A stretch of 11,092 nucleotides of DNA from a bacterium (GTDB lineage: Bacteria > Chloroflexota > Dormibacteria > UBA8260 > Bog-877): NCBI GenBank assembly GCA_021791455.1, contig JAJYWM010000444.1, positions 1 through 11,092 of the forward strand, given 5' to 3'. Position 1 is the first letter of the stretch. Every line of letters starts with the position of its first letter. The notes beneath the pieces were generated by a model. That model saw only the letters and a list, made by a program, of their open reading frames with translations, did no database searches and had not been told where the DNA came from. Below, piece by piece: positions 6,531-11,092 of the stretch. Both the position numbers and the translations under genes were made by a program.

Positions 6531-9500
6531 CTAGTCACGCTGGAACAGTTCTGCGACCACCTTCTCAATTTCGGCTCCAACACCATCTGCCTTGAGTCCT
6601 TGTCGGATCCGGCGCCTCAGGGCTTGAAACGCGCCCCTGTTCGGCAGTGCCACTTGGACGGCAACTCTCTCTGCTCTGAGAGCCAGTTGCGCCAGCTCCT
6701 GGTGCCGTGCGTCGGCTCGGTCGAACATAGGGATCGGAACCTTGAAGACGTACTTGTCGAAGTGGCGGGGATTGTGTTCGCCACGCGCCTGCAGAGGCCG
6801 GACAAGTTGAGTCAGGGTGTCGCTGTTGAGGATGGCAACTAGGTATAGCGCTTCGTCAGCGCTGCTGGTACTCGCCCAGTAGAGCGTATCAGCAATGACG
6901 GCGCTGGGATCGTGGATGCGAGCCGCAGCCATGTACATGCCAGCCTTGCTGTAGACCACTCGGTGCGGGGAGGCTGGGAACTGCTGGGAAAGCCCGCGTC
7001 GGAAGTTCAGGCGCTCCAGAAGCGTCAGCCGGCCGCTCGACCGGTGGGTATTCCAGACGGCAACCGCCTCCCGCCACCACGCCGCCAGCCCGGGGTAGAG
7101 ATCGATCTGATCGGTCGATTCGTCGAGCAATCTTGCGCCGTCCCATGGGATTAGCGCGAGTAGCGGCTCGAGACAGCGGTACGGAAGCACAGTATCGCCA
7201 ACATGCATTGGCCGAATGAACTGTGTTTCTACCGCACCCACTAGACTCGGCAGGTCTCGCCATGGCGCCTTCTCCATCACCGTTCGTCGACTACGCACCG
7301 CCCGGCGGCCAGCTCCTGTCCCCAGTGGCGACGCTGTCGCAGCTTCGACAACGAGTAACATTCTCGGGAACACGGTCGCTCCATTGCTGAAGCGCGCCGC
7401 ATACGGCGACGCGTCGCCAACAGGAGGGGCTGACACACTGCTACCGCGAGTCAGATGGCGGCTGGCAACGGCCCGCTCCACGTTTGGGCTCGGTAGGCGC
7501 CCCGCCCATTGCTCCGTCGCCCCGTTCAGCGGGCGGACGGCGCCGGCCGTGCGATGTCCGACCACCACCGAGGGCGGGACCGGAAAGAACGACGGCTTCA
7601 CCCCATGCAGATCCCAGGCCGAATCGAAGGCCACGGTGATGTGCTCGTGGGGTGGGGAGTACTGCCCAGCTCGAAACCCCACGAATTGTCGGCGGGAAAG
7701 TGCGGCGAGGGGCATTACGAAGGCGAATCGACCGTCCGGCTTGAGATATAGCTCGATAGCTCGCGTAACGAAGAGCCCGGACAGGTCTTGCTGGGTCGCA
7801 ACTGCAGCGCCAGCCCACAGGCCACGTTCCGAACTCATCGCCCGGAAGGTGGCCTGCATGGCGCCCGTCATGTATCGGAATGCGAGCCAAGGCGGGTTGC
7901 CGACCAGCACGTCGACTCGGTTCTCCGGACGGGCTAACCATACCGGTCGGGCCAGATTGCGAACGTAGTACCCCCAGATGTGGTCGCGACCTTGGTCGTG
8001 CAGCCGGCACATCGTCGCGAACGTCTCTGTAAGCATCGGCTCGTCGTGCGGATGGACGGCAAAGAGCCGGTACGTCGCAGCTAGCGACGGCACAGCAGAG
8101 CCCGGCGGTCGGTTGGCAGCCTTGTCGGCTAGCTCGGCCACGAGCCGGTCGAACCGGCCCGCGTCGGTGAGTAATCGGTCTGGGAAACGAAGTGTCTCGG
8201 CAAACAGGACCGCCCCGTCGTCGGTAGGAACTGCTAGGGCGTCGGCGGTGAATAAGGTCTGATGCTGCCCCCACTGCAAGGAATCGCCCAAATAGACCGG
8301 CACGGCGAACGGCGGTCGGTCGGGCGCCTGCAGGCGGTCGATGCCAATCGCCAGCAGGTACGTAACGCGGGCGAGTGTGACCGCCACTGGGTGGACATCG
8401 ACCCCTATCACGTGGGCGGTCACGCCCGTCAGAGCGTCCGAGTTGGAGAGTCCAGCTTCCTCTGCCGCCTTCAGGTAGCGTCGCACCGCATGGAAGAGGA
8501 ATGTTCCGCTGCCGGACCCCGGGTCAAGGACCCTTTGATGCAGAGGATCATCCACCGCTGAAGCGACGATCTCGTCTGCCAGCCAGTCAGGTGTGTAGTA
8601 TTCGCCCAGCGAGTGGCGGGTTGCTGCGGAGATGACAGACTCGTATAGGACCTTCATGATGTCGTGCTCGACGCGGTCCCACCCGAACCGGGACAAGCGC
8701 CGGGCCAGGGTCTTGATGTACCGCTCGCCTTCTGGACCGACCTCGCAGACCCAGTCGAAGAAGTCGGCCTCCACAACATTGGCGATTTGAGCGTTGGTGA
8801 ACAAGGCGCCGTCGAGAAGGGTCCGGGCTCCGATTGCCGGGTCGGTCGGGTCAATGCCGATGATTTCGTGGGCAAGGATCTCAGCCGTGTTGACTAGAAG
8901 GGTGTGTTCGACGAACAAATCGTCCTCGTCGGTGAAGCTGGTGCCCAGCGCAGTGGTGAGAAGCTTCGCCCAGAGGGTTCGCTTCAGGCGGACGCTGGGC
9001 AGATCTCGGTACTTGCAATAAAGTGACGCCAACTCGGCTCGGTCAAGCTCGTGGGACGGGCTGCGGGCGCCCAACCGCCGGACGATCTCCTGCGGCGTCG
9101 GGGTGATCTGAGACCCAGTGGCGAGGACACCTTCCAGCCAGGCGCTGAGTGCGTCTGCTTTAGGGTCGGCGGGGTCGACCGTATAGGAACTCACTAGCTG
9201 CATCTGTCCCTCGAGCAGGTAGTAAAGGTCCCATTCGGCCCCATCCGTGAGTACCCCAACGTACCGTTGTCCCATCGAGTTCATACGGTCGCGCACGTAT
9301 CCAGCCAACTGATCGAGGGCGTCGGCCCGGACGTGGCCGGACCTTAGGTCGCGCTTTACTTCAAAGACCGTGGTGCCCGTTTCGACATCGATTCTGCGGC
9401 GCTGGCCCGCCGGGGACTCGAGGACGATGTCGCGCACCTGGGAGTCCTCCAGATCCAAAGGCGCCACCGTCAGCAACAGATGAAGGTCACTTTGGATGTT

Positions 9501-9575
9501 CGCCTCGGTCCTTCCCGGGCGGCGGTTCGCCAGCCGTGACACAAGTTCGGAGAGGTCGACGATTGCAGTTGGCAT
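6531..9575 (-). CDS. type IIG-like restriction enzyme: PD-(D/E)XK nuclease fused to N6-adenine DNA methyltransferase
   Basis: The protein has 1014 residues from ATG 9575. The frame is open to 9812 upstream, but that part runs through the 70-bp repeat and has no conserved look, and a -10 box sits just before ATG 9575. Residues about 20-95 form a PD-(D/E)XK fold: Glu24 in TEANIQSDLHLLL, Asp63 in RRIDVETG, Glu72-x-Lys74 in FEVK, then ALDQLAGYV. A helical linker leads to the methyltransferase: GEYYTPDWLADEI (324-336), SAM-binding motif I VLDPGSGSGTFLF (349-361), acidic IGVDVHP (390-396), GDSLQW (430-435) and catalytic motif IV NPPW (560-563). The final 400 residues would hold target recognition (YLVAILNSDTLTQLVRPLQA lies near the end). 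One-polypeptide nuclease plus methylase is the type IIG (Eco57I/MmeI-like) plan. A PglX-like BREX methylase is less likely because of the nuclease motif and the lack of BREX partners. The target sequence cannot be predicted. Convergent with gajAB. Confidence 0.82.
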   Translation of the reverse strand: MPTAIVDLSELVSRLANRRPGRTEANIQSDLHLLLTVAPLDLEDSQVRDIVLESPAGQRRRIDVETGTTVFEVKRDLRSGHVRADALDQLAGYVRDRMNSMGQRYVGVLTDGAEWDLYYLLEGQMQLVSSYTVDPADPKADALSAWLEGVLATGSQITPTPQEIVRRLGARSPSHELDRAELASLYCKYRDLPSVRLKRTLWAKLLTTALGTSFTDEDDLFVEHTLLVNTAEILAHEIIGIDPTDPAIGARTLLDGALFTNAQIANVVEADFFDWVCEVGPEGERYIKTLARRLSRFGWDRVEHDIMKVLYESVISAATRHSLGEYYTPDWLADEIVASAVDDPLHQRVLDPGSGSGTFLFHAVRRYLKAAEEAGLSNSDALTGVTAHVIGVDVHPVAVTLARVTYLLAIGIDRLQAPDRPPFAVPVYLGDSLQWGQHQTLFTADALAVPTDDGAVLFAETLRFPDRLLTDAGRFDRLVAELADKAANRPPGSAVPSLAATYRLFAVHPHDEPMLTETFATMCRLHDQGRDHIWGYYVRNLARPVWLARPENRVDVLVGNPPWLAFRYMTGAMQATFRAMSSERGLWAGAAVATQQDLSGLFVTRAIELYLKPDGRFAFVMPLAALSRRQFVGFRAGQYSPPHEHITVAFDSAWDLHGVKPSFFPVPPSVVVGHRTAGAVRPLNGATEQWAGRLPSPNVERAVASRHLTRGSSVSAPPVGDASPYAARFSNGATVFPRMLLVVEAATASPLGTGAGRRAVRSRRTVMEKAPWRDLPSLVGAVETQFIRPMHVGDTVLPYRCLEPLLALIPWDGARLLDESTDQIDLYPGLAAWWREAVAVWNTHRSSGRLTLLERLNFRRGLSQQFPASPHRVVYSKAGMYMAAARIHDPSAVIADTLYWASTSSADEALYLVAILNSDTLTQLVRPLQARGEHNPRHFDKYVFKVPIPMFDRADARHQELAQLALRAERVAVQVALPNRGAFQALRRRIRQGLKADGVGAEIEKVVAELFQRD

Positions 9576-9583
9576 CGACACTG

Positions 9584-9589
9584 ATCCTA
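9584..9589 (-). promoter_or_regulatory. candidate -10 box (TAGGAT) of the type IIG gene
   Basis: On the minus strand TAGGAT, a TANNNT match, is followed by eight bases and then ATG 9575, so a leaderless transcript would begin at or next to the start codon. No convincing -35 is seen. This supports ATG 9575 over the longer open frame. Confidence 0.45.
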
Positions 9590-9637
9590 CGGCGAGCCAG
9601 GCGCCACGCGATTGGCTCGGCCGCGTGGCCAACCGCC

Positions 9638-9707
9638 GAGTCCCAAGTGATTTCCTTCGGGACTGGCCCGTCAGCCCGGTGGCTCGATCTCGGCCGGGGC
9701 CGGCTCG
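9638..9707 (-). repeat. 70-bp inverted repeat, right copy (recombinase 3'-end relic)
   Basis: The reverse complement matches 2909-2978 at 61 of 70 bases without gaps. Read on the minus strand in the recombinase frame, it codes for PEPAPAEIEPPG and a TGA at the same place as the intact gene's EPPAAEIDPTG-stop, preceded by TVRKGGG where the intact gene has PVRNRGI. It therefore looks like the 3' end of a second, related recombinase gene whose upstream part is lost or unrecognisable. It ends 62 bases upstream of the type IIG start codon. Confidence 0.88.
9639..9664 (-). promoter_or_regulatory. candidate serine-recombinase crossover site, right
   Basis: This is the counterpart of 2952-2977. Twenty-five of 26 bases are identical, and the one difference makes the outer arm here perfect (AGTCCC at 9639-9644 and GGGACT at 9659-9664). 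The central dinucleotide is AA on the minus strand (TT at 9651-9652 on the plus strand), so the two sites are in inverted orientation, which for a serine invertase specifies inversion of the DNA between them. Confidence 0.4.
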
Positions 9708-10198
9708 GGCCCACCCCCTTTGCGGACCGTCCGGCACCGGGCGCGCCCAGCGGGGGGCGGGGCAGGCATCGGGCAGGAGGCAGGCTCGGTCGATCGGCCG
9801 GGAACAGGGCATCGCTGGACCGCACTGTTGTCAGCGCTCCGGACCATGGTCGGCTAGTCCCACGTCGGTACGCAGCTGGTGCGCGGTGGCCCGTGTGTTG
9901 GGAAGGGGCTTGCGCCGGCCTAGGTGTCCCCGAAGACCATCCCGACCTCATCTCGGACTCAGTGCCACGATCGGGGCCGACATTATCGAGAACCGTGATC
10001 CGCTACAGCGTCCCTGGTGGGGCGTCGCTTTGTCCCCGCGGTGCTCCCCAGGCGGGGCTGGGGAGATGACGTCAAGTTGGTCTCGCCATACGATCTGTCC
10101 CAACCGCTCCGCTGACCGTAGCTTCCGGAACACCTGTTTCCGATCTCGACCTACCCGGGTCGAGTTCGGCACCCATGGAGCGCGTTCACGCCCGAGGC
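9708..10198. other. non-coding stretch of about 490 bases
   Basis: Open frames on both strands exist, but they give Arg/Pro/Ser-rich products without recognisable domains, as expected in very GC-rich DNA. The first ~45 bases may still be decayed recombinase sequence on the minus strand. A pair of competing GC-rich hairpins lies at 10034-10065 and is listed separately. Nothing else could be supported. Confidence 0.5.
10034..10065 (+). terminator. GC-rich hairpin(s), possible factor-independent terminator or attenuator-like structure
   Basis: CTCCCCAG (10044-10051) and CTGGGGAG (10058-10065) are perfect 8-bp arms around a 6-base loop GCGGGG. That loop can instead pair with CCCCGC at 10034-10039, so two structures exclude each other. 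There is no T-tract on either side. Many actinobacterial terminators lack one, so termination is possible but unproven. Confidence 0.25.
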
Positions 10199-10222
10199 AC
10201 CCCTGGCTCCTGTCCCAGGGGT
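10199..10222. promoter_or_regulatory. 8-bp palindrome over the promoter, candidate operator
   Basis: ACCCCTGG (10199-10206) and CCAGGGGT (10215-10222) are perfect inverted arms with an 8-base spacer. The last T is also the first base of the TAGGCT -10 box of the following gene, so a bound dimer would block RNA polymerase. The bound protein is unknown. Confidence 0.4.
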
Positions 10223-10227
10223 AGGCT
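10222..10227 (+). promoter_or_regulatory. -10 box (TAGGCT) of leaderless gene at 10234
   Basis: TAGGCT fits TANNNT and lies six bases before GTG 10234, placing the expected transcription start on the first base of the start codon. There is no Shine-Dalgarno, as expected for a leaderless actinobacterial mRNA. No clear -35 is seen. Confidence 0.5.
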
Positions 10228-10233
10228 GGCGGA

Positions 10234-10800
10234 GTGACGCCAGGCACCCTGGGCAGCGTGGCAGGAGGTGGTCAGGAGCCGGCTTTCCCGACCGGCCCAT
10301 TTGCCGAGCAGGGCCAGGTGGGTCGACCGGGGGCAGGGATCGCCAACGCCGAGGTGCTCACAAGTCCGCCCGGCGACAGCGCCGTCCAGCGCGATGCCGA
10401 GACAGAGATGCTCGCCGCGCTCGGTACCGACCTCGGGGCCCAGTTCACGTCCTATCGGATCCGCCTGGTGGATGGGGGTCAGGTAGAGGTCGACGGCTTC
10501 TCTGAGGACCCACCAATTCTGGTCGAAGCCTGGGCGCACCAAGGGCCGCCAAAGGGGGGTCAACGCAACAAGGTGCTCGCCGACGCCCTCAAGCTGCGGT
10601 TGGCCGCGGGCCTGTTCGATCCCCGCCCTCGGCTGATCCTTTGCTTCGCCGACGAGGACGCCGCTCGGCCGTTCCGCCCCTCAGCCCGAACCTGGTACGC
10701 CAAGGCGCTCCGGGACGCCGGAGTCGATGTGCTCGTGGTGAAGCTAACGGAGGAGCGGCGGGCTCAGATCCGGGAGGCCCAGACTCGTCAGTATCGGTGA
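10234..10800 (+). CDS. unnamed actinobacterial protein, possible PD-(D/E)XK-like nuclease fold
   Basis: The protein has 188 residues from GTG 10234, supported by the adjacent -10 box. The first ~45 residues are Gly/Pro-rich and probably disordered. If they are not translated, later starts at 10354 or 10408 would keep the conserved-looking part. The core has a helix AETEMLAALGTDL (55-67), strands RIRLVDGGQVEVDGF (75-89) and PPILVEAWAHQG (93-104), then a long helix NKVLADALKLRLA (112-124) and a strand PRLILCFADEDA (132-143). The order Glu - helix - Asp87 - Glu98 with a later Lys113 and helix resembles PD-(D/E)XK nucleases, but the usual E-x-K is E-A-W here, so a divergent or inactive fold is possible. 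The last part (DVLVVKLTEERRAQIREAQT) looks Rossmann-like. It stands alone, 176 bases before the tRNA fragment, inside the presumed island end. No function is assigned. Confidence 0.7.
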   Translation: MTPGTLGSVAGGGQEPAFPTGPFAEQGQVGRPGAGIANAEVLTSPPGDSAVQRDAETEMLAALGTDLGAQFTSYRIRLVDGGQVEVDGFSEDPPILVEAWAHQGPPKGGQRNKVLADALKLRLAAGLFDPRPRLILCFADEDAARPFRPSARTWYAKALRDAGVDVLVVKLTEERRAQIREAQTRQYR

Positions 10801-10897
10801 CTCACCAGGCTGCGCCGGATGGGGGAGCGCCAACTCCTCAGCCGCGGCCCCGCGTCCAGGGCCACTCCTCGGAGCAGAAGGTCAGGCTGGGCGCACG

Positions 10898-10938
10898 ACA
10901 GACGCTGCAGAGCAGCGCATCACCCAAACAGACGCTGC
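10898..10938 (+). repeat. 11-bp direct repeat beside the tRNA fragment, possible arm-type site
   Basis: ACAGACGCTGC occurs at 10898-10908 and again at 10928-10938, a 30-base period, about three helical turns. The first copy also runs into a small palindrome CGCTGC-AGA-GCAGCG (10903-10917). Repeats of this size, 40-80 bases from a tRNA crossover region, are where tyrosine integrases and excisionases bind arm sites. This is inference from position only. Confidence 0.3.
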
Positions 10939-10976
10939 TATTGAGATCAGAGCACCGCGACTTGTGGGCATGGAGA

Positions 10977-11031
10977 AGAGCGTCTGCTTCCCAAGCAGAA
11001 GGTCGCGGGTTCGAGACCCGTCTCCCGCTCC
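10977..11031 (+). tRNA. 3' fragment of tRNA-Gly(CCC), candidate attachment site
   Basis: The fragment contains the 3' half of the D-stem (GAGC 10978-10981), a complete anticodon arm (TCTGC 10983-10987, loop TTCCCAA with anticodon CCC at 10990-10992, GCAGA 10995-10999), variable loop AGGTC, T-arm (GCGGG 11005-11009, TTCGAGA, CCCGT 11017-11021), the 3' acceptor strand CTCCCGC (11022-11028) and discriminator T. The matching 5' acceptor strand GCGGGAG, position-8 T and left D-stem GCTC are absent from the preceding 40 bases, so the gene is truncated and cannot fold as a tRNA. CCA is not encoded. Such 3' tRNA copies are left when an element integrates into a tRNA gene. With the tRNA pointing right, the intact copy is expected beyond the left end of the window. 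Confidence 0.8.
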
Positions 11032-11092
11032 GTCCCTGACGGGCGCCGGTAAAGAGCAGCCCTGCCCGCAACCCCCAGTGGCCCAAACTTCC

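Noticed and set aside
9576..9812. 79-residue N-terminal extension of the type IIG protein
   Set aside because: It is read through the 70-bp repeat and non-coding flank, has no conserved look, and a -10 box lies directly upstream of ATG 9575.
9496..10224. Plus-strand frames antisense to the type IIG start and through the intergenic stretch
   Set aside because: The composition is Arg/Pro/Ser-rich, they have no motifs, and they run across the repeat and the opposing gene start.
10838..11086. Minus-strand ORF containing VSNPRPSAWEADAL
   Set aside because: This peptide is a well-known artefact of translating the reverse strand of a tRNA-Gly gene.
1..11092. CRISPR array, rRNA, or plasmid-type iteron origin
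   Set aside because: No regularly spaced direct repeats, rRNA-like stretches or iteron clusters were seen on reading both strands.

Overview
The window reads as accessory DNA from a high-GC actinobacterium. The signs are strong G/C third-position bias, near-leaderless starts behind TANNNT -10 boxes, an actinobacterial-type HTH / DUF3631 / serine-recombinase gene set, and a tRNA-Gly sequence without an encoded CCA. The species cannot be named from the sequence. Nearly everything here is mobile-element or defence DNA, with no recognisable housekeeping gene.

Left part (1-2945): the C-terminal tail of an IS630-like transposase runs in from outside the window. It is followed by a tightly packed plus-strand set: a small XRE-like HTH protein, a 67-residue CxxC protein, a DUF3631-type P-loop ATPase and, after a degenerate 416-base gap, a 220-residue serine recombinase. 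The ATPase appears to have lost an acidic/Ser-Val-rich tail through a frame change at its stop codon.

Centre (2946-9637): two convergent defence modules. On the plus strand is a two-gene Gabija system: gajA, an OLD-type ATPase-TOPRIM nuclease, and gajB, a UvrD-like helicase, joined by an ATGA overlap. On the minus strand is a ~1014-residue protein with an N-terminal PD-(D/E)XK nuclease and a gamma-type N6-adenine methyltransferase core, so probably a type IIG restriction-modification enzyme. This block is bracketed by two inward-facing copies of a 70-bp sequence (61/70 identical, no gaps). The left copy covers the recombinase stop codon. The inner part of each copy is a 26-bp imperfect palindrome with a central AA, the geometry of a crossover site for a Hin-like serine recombinase. 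In inverted orientation these would allow the whole 6.7-kb defence cassette to be inverted or exchanged. This is the main hypothesis from the window. The alternative is that the block is trapped between two relatives of the same element.

Right part (9638-11092): a 500-base non-coding stretch with GC-rich hairpins, then a leaderless gene for an unnamed 188-residue protein with a possible PD-(D/E)XK-like core and an operator-like palindrome over its promoter. At 10977-11031 lies the 3' part of a tRNA-Gly(CCC) gene without its 5' half. This is the usual scar of a tRNA-targeted integrative element and suggests that the window is the right end of a larger island whose intact tRNA lies to the left, outside the window.
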